A model generated the notes under the pieces. That model searched no databases. It saw nothing but the letters and a program-made list of their open reading frames with translations, and was not told the origin of the DNA. Below are positions 42,470 to 49,658 of a stretch of DNA of 64,000 nt, piece by piece. This DNA comes from Algoriphagus aquimarinus (GTDB lineage: Bacteria; Bacteroidota; Bacteroidia; Cytophagales; Cyclobacteriaceae): positions 248,001 to 312,000 of the forward strand of contig NZ_VORW01000004.1 in NCBI RefSeq assembly GCF_007997215.1, written 5' to 3'. A program made the position numbers and the translations under genes. Numbering within the stretch: position 1 is the first letter of the stretch; the number at the start of each line of letters is the position of its first letter.

Positions 42470-44677
42470 ATGCAAATTATAAAAAAGGATCGTTATCCAG
42501 GAATTCGTTCTTTTGAGGCAGATGACGAGCGCTTATTTTATGGACGAACTAAGGAAATTGATAGTCTGTTTAGTTTAGTCACTATCAAACCATTAATAAT
42601 ATTATTTGGAAAATCAGGTTTAGGAAAAACCTCATTAATAAAAGCTGGTTTAGGCTCACTTTTGAAGAACAACAACTTTTTCCCTTTAATGATCCGTCTT
42701 CAAAACACGTCAGTATCACCTATAGATACTGTAATAAGTGAATTAGAACCTTATGTTGATAAAAGTAAGCTTGAGCAATTTGGAGGAAAAAGCAGTAATG
42801 TCATATGGGAGGCTATCAATGCATGCAATTTTTTTGATCCAAGTGGGGTACCTGCTACACCTATTCTGATTTTTGATCAGTTTGAAGAATTATTCAATCA
42901 TGATATCTCTCTTCGACATCAATGGGCAAGCCAGTTGTCTGACTTGATTGAAGGAAGGCGCCCAAAAGACGTGGTTGAGATATTACAACTTATTCCAAGA
43001 AGTGAAAGAACAGCCGAACAATTGGAATGGTTTGAGCCTCCATTGGTTAAGATTCTGTTTTCCATTCGTTCCGATCGAATGAGCGATTTACATCAGTTAA
43101 GGTCAGAATTCCCAGGTATTTTACAGAATCGATTCGAACTTAAACCATTGCAGGTTGACCAAGCAAAAGAAGCGATCATAAAACCGGCAACACTTATAGG
43201 AAATGAATTCTCGAGTATTCCTTTCGAATATGAAACGGAAACAGTTAATGAGATTCTTGAAAACTTAAAAAATGAAACTGGCGAAATCGAGTCATTTCAA
43301 TTGCAAATAATATGTCAACACATTGAAAAGTATGTTAAATCTAATAAATGGGATAGCGTTGATAAAGTTACGATCAATACATGGGTTTTGGATGGTAAAG
43401 AAGGTATAGCTCTTATACTAAGAAATTATTATTTGGATAATATTGCCGATTTGGGTTCGAAAGGGGAGCAATTAGCAGCAAGAAAATTATTAGAAGAAGG
43501 CCTAATCGCCGATGGAAGACGGATAGGTGTCGCCGAGGCGGTGGTAAAGGGTACATTTAAAATTGATGATAAGCTACTGGGACGTTTACTACTTAGTCGA
43601 CTCATTCGCCCAGAAGACTCGCGTTTAGGCCGTACATATGAAATCAGCCACGATACTTTAGTAGTCCCAATCCTTGATGCCTTGAAAAATCGCAGATTTG
43701 TTGAAGAATATCGAAAAGATGAGGAAGAAAAAAAACAGCTCAAGATTGGGCAGATTGAAATGAAGAAAAAGCAAAAAAGATCATATTTGGTTATACTTGT
43801 TTCTATTATATTTCTAGTTACTTTTTTGGTTTTGTATTTAAATCAAAAGGAAGCAACTGATCGCGCCTTTTCGAATGAGAAAAGAGTCCAAACTATAATT
43901 GACGCCATTTATTTTTATGAGAATCGTTTTGCCCTCGCGTCGAGGCAAGATACTATCACAGGAAAAATCAAGTACGGATTTATTAATAAACAAGGAGAGC
44001 CCATGATAGACTATAAATATGATGAGGCTTCAGCATTTGATAATGAAACAGAATTTGCAAAAGTTGTGGTTGATGGTAAGAAATTTTGGATAGATACTAC
44101 CGAAGTAAAATATACTCTTGCTGAAAGTTTTGAAGAATTGAATGAGTTTAGTGAAGCTTTAGATTTACGTAGAAAAGAATTAGAAATAATTCCCAACACT
44201 ATTGCCCGAGGTTCCTCTCTATTGATTGTTCAAATGGACCAGAATGAGTTGCAAACTTTACCTCCCCAGATTGGTCACCTCACATTACTTTATTATCTTA
44301 ACTTGGAAGAAAATCAACTAAAAAGCCTGCCTGCTGAAATAGGGAAATTAGAATTTTTAAGAATATTAATTTTAAGTAATAATTCCATTGAAACTCTACC
44401 TATCGAAATTGGTAGCCTTTTAAATTTGGAAAGTCTTTTTTTGGAGGGAAATGAACTCAAAACTCTACCTCCTGATATAGGGGAATTGGAAAATTTATCT
44501 TTTATTCATTTAGAAAATAATTCAATTGAAACTTTACCTTCTGAAATTGGAAAATTAGAAGGCTTACAATATTTACTATTAGGCGGTAATCCAATATCAG
44601 AAGAAGAGAAAGAGAAAATACGAAATTTATTACCTAACTGCGAAGTGTATTTTGATATTGTTGATTTTGAAAATTGA
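42470..44677 (+). CDS. nSTAND-type ATPase with membrane segment, WG-like segment and leucine-rich repeats
   Basis: A 735-residue NLR-like protein. It starts in the nSTAND1 manner (DRYPGIRSFEADDERLFYGRTKEIDSLF). Walker A is FGKSGLGKTS near residue 46, Walker B ILIFDQFEELF near 131, and SIRSDRMSDLHQLR near 200 fits a sensor Arg. A winged-helix region extends to about 410. One membrane segment (YLVILVSIIFLVTFLVLYL) lies near 437-456. Then come a WG-like segment (KYGFINKQGEPMIDYKYDEASAF) and five to six leucine-rich repeats (residues about 585-725; LPPQIGHLTLLYYLNLEENQ). STAND proteins act as switchable scaffolds that sense an invader. No effector domain is fused; effectors are presumably the TIR and SIR2-TIR proteins alongside. 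Confidence 0.85.
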   Translation: MQIIKKDRYPGIRSFEADDERLFYGRTKEIDSLFSLVTIKPLIILFGKSGLGKTSLIKAGLGSLLKNNNFFPLMIRLQNTSVSPIDTVISELEPYVDKSKLEQFGGKSSNVIWEAINACNFFDPSGVPATPILIFDQFEELFNHDISLRHQWASQLSDLIEGRRPKDVVEILQLIPRSERTAEQLEWFEPPLVKILFSIRSDRMSDLHQLRSEFPGILQNRFELKPLQVDQAKEAIIKPATLIGNEFSSIPFEYETETVNEILENLKNETGEIESFQLQIICQHIEKYVKSNKWDSVDKVTINTWVLDGKEGIALILRNYYLDNIADLGSKGEQLAARKLLEEGLIADGRRIGVAEAVVKGTFKIDDKLLGRLLLSRLIRPEDSRLGRTYEISHDTLVVPILDALKNRRFVEEYRKDEEEKKQLKIGQIEMKKKQKRSYLVILVSIIFLVTFLVLYLNQKEATDRAFSNEKRVQTIIDAIYFYENRFALASRQDTITGKIKYGFINKQGEPMIDYKYDEASAFDNETEFAKVVVDGKKFWIDTTEVKYTLAESFEELNEFSEALDLRRKELEIIPNTIARGSSLLIVQMDQNELQTLPPQIGHLTLLYYLNLEENQLKSLPAEIGKLEFLRILILSNNSIETLPIEIGSLLNLESLFLEGNELKTLPPDIGELENLSFIHLENNSIETLPSEIGKLEGLQYLLLGGNPISEEEKEKIRNLLPNCEVYFDIVDFEN

Positions 44678-44714
44678 AAAAACATGAACTTAATTTTAAT
44701 ATGAAATCAATCAA

Positions 44715-46007
44715 ATGACTTTATTAAGACGTCAATGGAATAATTTATTGGAAGCCTTGGGAAATGGATCATGTATTGTTTTTCTTGGTCCATTGGTATC
44801 TACTGTTAGTGAAGGGGGATTACCATTAGATTCAGCCTTTGCCAAGGCGCTTGGAGTCACTCTTGAAGAAGAGGGTATAGCATATGATAAGATGCATTCA
44901 CACAACCTCACCTATATAATGCAGCGTTTTATGACCATTAAAGGTGTGACCTCGTCTGATCCTGGTTATGAAGCCAAGAAATTTTATGAAAAATATCAAG
45001 GCCAAATTAATAGCATTCAAAAAATGGTTGCTAGTTTACCTATAAGCTTGATAATCAATACCTCACCAGACAGCAGTATTTTTCTTGCGTTGAAAGAACA
45101 AGGTAAATACCGTAGCGTACATGACTACTACAATTTTGAGGGTGAGGAATCTGATGATATTGAGGCCCCTTCTCCTGAATGTCCACTGGTCTACAATCTC
45201 TTTGGTTTTTATAAAAATACAGAGTCTTTGGTGCTTACTGAAGCTGATCAGGTTAAATTTATCAGTAAGGTTGTCAAAGATCAACCTTCTCTGCCACCAA
45301 AATTATTAAGGCAGTTTCAGGGAAAAAAAACATTTCTATTCTTAGGTTTTAATTGGGAAAATTGGCATTTACGATTACTGCTCCAAAGCCTCGATCTAAA
45401 AAATGATAGCAATATTATGGCTCATGCAGGCGGTGAGAATGGCCTACAAATCAAAACAAAAGATTTTTATGAAGGGCATTTCCATTTTTCTTTTGTAACT
45501 GAAGAAATCAGTGATTTCTTAACTGAGTTGCATAACCGATTCAATGCATCCTCTGAAGAATCTGTTGATCAAAAAAAGATAATTATTCTTTCTGTACAAA
45601 AGGATGAAATATATCGCGATGAACTTTATAAAAATCTAAAACCATTGCCATATGATAGTTGGCATTCTGGGCTTATATCTCTTGGGGAGGATTCTTCAGA
45701 ATCCTTCAATCAACATTTGGAAAGTGCTAATATTATTTTTTTGCTTGTGAGTCCTGATTTTATGGCTTCCAATGAGATTTTAAATAGTGTTTGGCCTCAG
45801 GTATTAAAACAAAATCAAAACAAAAGCTCAAAGGTCATCCCAATTATTACACGTACCTGCAATTGGCAACTATGGAAAGAATTAACTCAAATGCCTCTAA
45901 TACTGCCAAAAAAAGAGGGTGAAGTTGGAAAAGCGATTAGTAGTTGGGAACGTTCAGATGATGCTTTTCAGAGTATTTTAAAAGACTTTGATTTGTTTTT
46001 TAAATAG
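44715..46007 (+). CDS. SIR2-like and TIR-like fusion protein
   Basis: A 430-residue protein. Residues about 1-275 resemble the SIR2_2-like NADase fold: GSCIVFLGPLVST (in place of GAGIS), LIINTSPDS (in place of the TQNID segment), PLVYNLFG and FLFLGFNWENWHLRLLLQSL. Residues about 285-430 resemble a TIR domain and align with the lone TIR at 41182 (IIFLLVSPDFMAS, VIPIITRTCNWQ, SWERSDDAFQSI). Two features suggest altered chemistry: the usual His-Gly of SIR2 is Phe-Gly here (YNLFG), and the TIR catalytic Glu position appears to be Val in ILNSVWPQ. It may therefore bind NAD or cyclic ADP-ribose rather than cleave it, or act in an atypical way. It is the last gene of the cluster. Confidence 0.75.
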   Translation: MTLLRRQWNNLLEALGNGSCIVFLGPLVSTVSEGGLPLDSAFAKALGVTLEEEGIAYDKMHSHNLTYIMQRFMTIKGVTSSDPGYEAKKFYEKYQGQINSIQKMVASLPISLIINTSPDSSIFLALKEQGKYRSVHDYYNFEGEESDDIEAPSPECPLVYNLFGFYKNTESLVLTEADQVKFISKVVKDQPSLPPKLLRQFQGKKTFLFLGFNWENWHLRLLLQSLDLKNDSNIMAHAGGENGLQIKTKDFYEGHFHFSFVTEEISDFLTELHNRFNASSEESVDQKKIIILSVQKDEIYRDELYKNLKPLPYDSWHSGLISLGEDSSESFNQHLESANIIFLLVSPDFMASNEILNSVWPQVLKQNQNKSSKVIPIITRTCNWQLWKELTQMPLILPKKEGEVGKAISSWERSDDAFQSILKDFDLFFK

Positions 46008-46080
46008 TTAGGGATTTAAATTTATTTCCAGCATATCTTCATTATTACCTTTTGCCGGAATTCATTTTTCTGACAAATTA

Positions 46081-46107
46081 AAAAAAACCGAGAAAGATAT
46101 TCTTTTC
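46081..46107 (-). terminator. Weak replacement terminator of ssb
   Basis: On the minus strand GAAAAGA-ATA-TCTTTCTC is followed by GG and eight T. It stands where the strong original terminator (40772) would be expected. Confidence 0.5.
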
Positions 46108-46238
46108 CCAGCCTTTTTTGACTTTTAACGCTTTGTCTAACTTTTCTAAAAAGGCAGATCAGCTTCCATTTTTTCTTTCTTTTCGGAGCTGCCCATTAGC
46201 AGTATTTCGTTTACTACGATCTCGGTGATGTAACGCTT
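46108..46238 (-). repeat. Direct repeat of the ssb 3' end, right copy
   Basis: Matches 40795-40925 at 129 of 131 positions, offset 5313 bases. Identity ends on the left inside the original terminator stem and on the right within the ssb codons for KRY. Confidence 0.95.
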
Positions 46239-46517
46239 GATTCCTTCTTTGTCGGTATAGTCACGGTTGGAGATCTTGCCTTCGATGGCGATCTCCGAAC
46301 CTTTGTCTGTGTACTTGTCTAAGACCTCCGCGTTTTTGCCCCAGATGACGAGATTATGCCAGGTGGTTTCGGTGATTTTCTCACCTTTTTGATTTTTGTA
46401 CACCTCATTGGTAGCGAGGGATACTTTACCCAGAGTCTTGCCACCGTCTAGGTTTTTGATTTCTACTTTGCCGCCCAAGCGACCGATTAGCTGTACTTTG
46501 TTTCTTAGCGCATTCAT
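46146..46517 (-). CDS. ssb: Single-stranded DNA-binding protein
   Basis: Binds single-stranded DNA during replication, repair and recombination. The OB-fold is complete: MNALRNKVQLIGRLGGKVEIK at the start, VSLATNEVYKNQKGEKITETTWHNLVIWGKNAEVL and GSEIAIEGKISNRDY. The C-terminal tip EADLPF is the acidic peptide that docks partner proteins. At 123 residues it is short but has all parts. Its 3' end borders the TIR/STAND island and the last 31 codons are repeated at the other side, so the intact gene may be a hybrid restored by the insertion. No gene follows it closely, so it is transcribed alone. Confidence 0.95.
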   Translation of the reverse strand: MNALRNKVQLIGRLGGKVEIKNLDGGKTLGKVSLATNEVYKNQKGEKITETTWHNLVIWGKNAEVLDKYTDKGSEIAIEGKISNRDYTDKEGIKRYITEIVVNEILLMGSSEKKEKMEADLPF

Positions 46518-46746
46518 GATGTTTGTTGTTTTGGTTAGAAAATTTGTTTGTCGTTTTCGCTAGAGGAAAAACTTATGATCCAAAGTTGGGGGATCGGTCT
46601 GCACTAAGTCGGTAGCTAGTCGTTTGTATTCGATAGTATCCGTTTGTGATCGGATAAAGTGGGTTTATTGACTATGAAGAAGGGTTGAGGTTTTAGAAAA
46701 GTTTAGTAGGTTTAGAGAAGGGGAGAGGGAGTTGAGGATATAATAA

Positions 46747-47628
46747 GTTATATGCCACTTTAGGACGACACGACAATGAAAGTAAACTTCGACATAAAAG
46801 ACAATCACGCTATTGAAATTGCAGGACGACATATCGACTTACATAACAATTTCGACTTCGTTGGTTTTGACTACAATGTTGCTGACAGAGAAATTAAACT
46901 TCATTGGAAAAAATCAAGTGGTGACTGGGTTGACAAAAACGAATTTTCAAGTTTGGTTTTGACACATAAAGGCGTGACCTTTTTGAATGTAATTGAACAA
47001 GATGAAAAAAGCGTTTATGAAGACGATTGTTGTTTAGGAGAAATTACATTTTTTCCATCAACAGCAAGAGATATTAATGACAGCATTGTTCCTCAACCAA
47101 AACCAAATGACGGAGACGACATTCTTTACTTTTTTGAAAACGGACAACTAATAAGAATTCATTGTGAACAAATAGAACTCGGAATAAAAATGCCAACCGA
47201 AATTTCCGACAACAACTTTGCATATAGCAACTTGACAGAAGAAGAAGCATTTTGGGTTATGTGGTATTTCTTAGATGGACATTATGAGTTGGCAGGTGGA
47301 GAATTTGACCTGTCAGACATTTTGAGTGCTTCACAACCTTTTGAATTTGACGACAACGGACATTTCGATGGACAGGTAAAAGGAAATAGACGAGTTGCAC
47401 CAGCGGACAGCGGAATGGTTTGGCATTGGAATGAAGCAGTTAAAAAATATAGAGAACACGGACGACCAAAACCAACACCGTTAAAGAAATGAGAAAAGCG
47501 GCATATAACACGGGTTTGGCAAAAGTGGCGATTCAGTGCTCCGCAGACATATTTGTGGTTAATCAAAGTTTGGTTCTCCGCATCAACATTTGTGGTGAAA
47601 ATCGCCACCTTCGCCAAGCCCGAAACCG
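46747..47628 (+). mobile_element. Solitary integron-cassette-like unit
   Basis: One open frame lies between GTTATATGCC (46747-46756) and its exact complement GGCATATAAC (47500-47509). The second is the foot of a long hairpin that ends at CCGTTTT. This is the layout of a gene cassette, in which the cassette start pairs with its own attC R'' end. No integrase or second cassette is present. The right GTT box is degenerate. Confidence 0.45.
46776..47492 (+). CDS. Unrecognised protein carried by the cassette-like unit
   Basis: A 238-residue, acidic, soluble-looking protein with no signal peptide or membrane segment. The N-terminal 140 residues (MKVNFDIKDNHAIEIAGRH to IRIHCEQIEL) are beta-rich with many aromatic and acidic residues. 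The C-terminal part (EEEAFWVMWYFLDGHYELAGGEFDLSDILSA to WHWNEAVKKYREHG) has the look of immunity or DUF-type accessory proteins and may be a separate domain. I cannot name a family. The start is the first ATG, 20 bases after the cassette boundary, as in many gene cassettes. The codon context is AT-rich and unlike the core genes. Confidence 0.7.
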   Translation: MKVNFDIKDNHAIEIAGRHIDLHNNFDFVGFDYNVADREIKLHWKKSSGDWVDKNEFSSLVLTHKGVTFLNVIEQDEKSVYEDDCCLGEITFFPSTARDINDSIVPQPKPNDGDDILYFFENGQLIRIHCEQIELGIKMPTEISDNNFAYSNLTEEEAFWVMWYFLDGHYELAGGEFDLSDILSASQPFEFDDNGHFDGQVKGNRRVAPADSGMVWHWNEAVKKYREHGRPKPTPLKK

Positions 47629-47630
47629 TT
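47500..47630 (+). repeat. attC-like imperfect hairpin
   Basis: CGGGTTTGGCAAAAGTGGC at 47511 pairs with GCCACCTTCGCCAAGCCCG ending at 47622; with the next four bases 19 of 23 positions match. The loop contains two copies of CTCCGCA...ATTTGTGG in direct orientation. It could also serve as terminator of the cassette gene. Confidence 0.6.
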
Positions 47631-47673
47631 TTGTCTCAATCCATGAAAACTTATTAACCTTAACAAAAAAAAT

Positions 47674-48141
47674 ATGGAGGCTAGAATAACTACAGTAGTG
47701 CTGCTTCTAATGATGTTAATGCTTAATTCGTGTAAAAATGAAGACAGGCTAACTATTGAATCTGAACCATCAGCAATAGACTTAGTGAAAGTTAGAGGCG
47801 TATTGCAGGAACTGGACGACCAATTTTCGGATAGTTTTAATAACGGGGATTCAGTAGCAATTGCCGATCATTACACAATGGATGGAACCTTTGGGGTAAT
47901 TAAGGGAAGAGAAAATTTGATTTCTGCCTGGGGAAAATCAATCCGATATGCCAATGAAAATGGGATACCAAATCTCAAATTCAAAATCAGTTCTGTTTCT
48001 AGTCACGGTGAATTTTTGGTTGAAATCGGTGATTTTGAAACTTTGGCTTTAGACAACACTGTTAAAAGTACGGGGAAATACCTGGTAGTTCGAAAGCTGG
48101 AAGATGGCCAATGGAAAATGTATCGTGATATTGGACTTTAA
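47674..48141 (+). CDS. SnoaL/DUF4440-like lipoprotein
   Basis: A 155-residue protein with signal and lipobox (TTVVLLLMMLMLNSCKNED, Cys near 20). The mature part has the NTF2/SnoaL-like cone fold pattern seen in DUF4440 proteins: LQELDDQFSDSFNNGDSVAIADHYTMDGTF, KGRENLISAWGKSI and the closing GKYLVVRKLEDGQWKMYRDI. Such proteins bind small molecules or act as minor enzymes; the ligand is unknown. It starts 45 bases after the cassette end and probably has its own promoter. Confidence 0.82.
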   Translation: MEARITTVVLLLMMLMLNSCKNEDRLTIESEPSAIDLVKVRGVLQELDDQFSDSFNNGDSVAIADHYTMDGTFGVIKGRENLISAWGKSIRYANENGIPNLKFKISSVSSHGEFLVEIGDFETLALDNTVKSTGKYLVVRKLEDGQWKMYRDIGL

Positions 48142-48273
48142 AAACCGAACATATAGAAATTACTACTAATCATAGATCTGTCCAGCCTAAATGCATCTAA
48201 TGATTTATAGCCAAACTCCTTATTTAAAAAAGCAGCAACATTCCAGACAAAGCAATAAACAAACTTGAGCCAT

Positions 48274-48861
48274 ATGAGAAAGGTAATTTCATTTATGCAT
48301 ATATCACTTGACGGTTTTGTAGCAGGACCGAATGGGGAAATGGACTGGATTAAAGTAGATGAAGAGATTTTTGATCATGTTGGTAAGCGGATAAGCGAGG
48401 GCGACACAGCATTATATGGTCGGGTGACCTTCCAGATGATGGAAAGTTACTGGCCTACCGCGGCAGACAAGCTGGAAGCGACCAAGCACGACATCGAGCA
48501 TTCAAAGTGGTATAGCAAAGTTCGTAAGGTGGTGCTATCAAAAACAATGAAAGACGCTGATCCGATAGCTATCGGATCAACAAACACCAAAATAATCAGC
48601 GACAACTTGTCGGAAAGCATCAATGAAATTAAGCAAGTGGCAGGTGAAGATATTTTACTTTTTGGTAGTCCTACTGCTACGCATGCACTTATTCAAGAGG
48701 ACTTAATAGACGGTTACTGGCTATTTGTTAACCCTGTTATTCTTGGGCGAGGTATTCCATTGTTTTTGGATATCAAAGACAAAATTAATCTGGAGCTATT
48801 GAATACCCGGCAATTTACTTCCGGGGTCACTGAACTGAATTACCTAGTGGTCAGAAAATAA
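48274..48861 (+). CDS. Dihydrofolate reductase family protein (RibD C-terminal type)
   Basis: A 195-residue NADPH-dependent reductase-like protein. The start MRKVISFMHISLDGFVAGPNGEMDW and the later GRVTFQMMESYWP, GEDILLFGSPTATHALIQEDLIDGYWLFVNPVILGRGIPLF are hallmarks of the RibD C-terminal fold, which includes true DHFR relatives and many uncharacterised members. I use the ATG at 48274; a TTG three codons upstream is also open. The gene carries a perfect 22-base palindrome at 48558 inside the coding region. Substrate unknown. Confidence 0.88.
   Translation: MRKVISFMHISLDGFVAGPNGEMDWIKVDEEIFDHVGKRISEGDTALYGRVTFQMMESYWPTAADKLEATKHDIEHSKWYSKVRKVVLSKTMKDADPIAIGSTNTKIISDNLSESINEIKQVAGEDILLFGSPTATHALIQEDLIDGYWLFVNPVILGRGIPLFLDIKDKINLELLNTRQFTSGVTELNYLVVRK
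48558..48579. repeat. Perfect palindrome with CCGATAGCTATCGG core, within a gene
   Basis: 22 bases read the same on both strands (TGATCCGATAG and its complement). The same 14-base core occurs in the intergenic palindrome at 50260. Confidence 0.8.
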
Positions 48862-48990
48862 CAGCGAACAGAAGCTACGAGTATTTGCTGTTAGCGAGAA
48901 AACATGTCCGCTTAAATAACCCAGTGCTAAATGGACAGAAAAGCATTTTTAATCTTCTACTGATCCTAAATGAGACTTTTACAATGACTT

Positions 48991-49004
48991 TTGATTGAAA
49001 TCAT
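48991..49004. promoter_or_regulatory. FNR-like box overlapping the Crp/Fnr start codon
   Basis: TTGAT-TGAA-ATCAT matches the FNR consensus TTGAT-N4-ATCAA at nine of ten positions and covers the first bases of the ATG at 49003. A regulator bound here would block its own translation start region or transcription, which suggests autoregulation. Confidence 0.5.
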
Positions 49005-49584
49005 GGACTACTCATTACTCTTATCCGAATTTAGGCGTGTAGTTGAGTTCCCCGACAAGGAATTCTTGAAGCTTACTCCTTTGATTGAAAGGATTAGAGT
49101 GAAGAAGAATGAGCATCTTTTAAAAGCAGGAGATATTTCCAGGAAAGTATATTTCGTAGAAGAAGGGTGTTTGCGCCAGTACCTCATCAATACTAACGGT
49201 GAGGAGAGAAACATCTATTTTAAAGTGGAATGTGGCTGGTGTAGTGAGCTGGAAAGTTTTTTAAATAATACTCCAACTGAGTTATCTATACAAGCTCTCG
49301 AAGACAGTCAATTGTTAGCAATTAATGAGAAAAACTGGATCTATGCAGTGACACATATTCCACCCTTTACCATGTATTTTATTAGGGCGCAGCAGCAAAC
49401 TAATTACATGTTGAAAAAACGGTTAGGCGAGGCGACCATCGAAACTCCGGAAGAAAAATATATAAGGTTTCTACAAGAAGAGCCTCAACTCCTTCTTCGC
49501 TTGCCTTTGTTTCAGATTGCTGCATATTTAGGAATTACACCGGAAACAATAAGCCGAGTCAGGAAGAAAATAGGCTCCAAATGA
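49003..49584 (+). CDS. Crp/Fnr family transcriptional regulator
   Basis: A 193-residue regulator with an N-terminal cyclic-nucleotide-binding-type beta-roll (KKNEHLLKAGDISRKVYFVEEGCLRQYL) and a C-terminal winged helix (LPLFQIAAYLGITPETISRVRKKI). The recognition helix TPETISRVRKK repeats the Glu-x-x-Ser-Arg set that contacts TTGAT in E. coli FNR. The N-terminal Cys cluster of oxygen-sensing FNR is absent, so the signal is not likely to be an iron-sulfur cluster. I use the ATG at 49003; a TTG at 48991 is part of the FNR-like box. Boxes at its start and just after its stop suggest it controls itself and the following cupin gene. Confidence 0.9.
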   Translation: MDYSLLLSEFRRVVEFPDKEFLKLTPLIERIRVKKNEHLLKAGDISRKVYFVEEGCLRQYLINTNGEERNIYFKVECGWCSELESFLNNTPTELSIQALEDSQLLAINEKNWIYAVTHIPPFTMYFIRAQQQTNYMLKKRLGEATIETPEEKYIRFLQEEPQLLLRLPLFQIAAYLGITPETISRVRKKIGSK

Positions 49585-49588
49585 TTTC

Positions 49589-49602
49589 TTGATTCAAATC
49601 AA
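49589..49602. promoter_or_regulatory. Perfect FNR-like box upstream of the cupin gene
   Basis: TTGAT-TCAA-ATCAA matches the FNR/FixK consensus at all ten positions. It lies five bases after the Crp/Fnr stop and about 63 bases (centre) before the cupin start codon, a common activator distance. Confidence 0.6.
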
Positions 49603-49658
49603 GGTCTTTGATAGTTTATGGATTTAGCTTTATCCAATAACAATTAAAGAAAGATATT

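Larger units (their letters stand above)
40926..46107 (+). mobile_element. Putative conflict/defence island between ssb repeats
   Basis: 5.2 kb with four plus-strand genes (TIR, zinc-ribbon/TerB, nSTAND-LRR, SIR2-TIR), visibly more AT-rich than the flanks and bounded by direct repeats of the ssb 3' end. No recombinase is encoded, so the way it arrived is inferred only from the repeats. The boundaries are those of the repeats and may differ by some bases. Confidence 0.5.

Noticed and set aside
40926..46107. Integrative element with its own recombinase
   Set aside because: No tyrosine or serine recombinase, transposase or relaxase frame was found between the ssb repeats, so I only call it an island.
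46776..47492. Toxin-antitoxin or immunity gene of a known family
   Set aside because: The acidic, aromatic-rich sequence looks like an immunity protein, but I see no motif that names a family and no toxin beside it.
48265..48273. TTG start for the DHFR-like protein
   Set aside because: The ATG at 48274 gives the usual family N-terminus (MRKVISFMHISLDGF).
48991..49002. TTG start for the Crp/Fnr protein
   Set aside because: These bases form the FNR-like box, and the ATG at 49003 gives a normal N-terminus.
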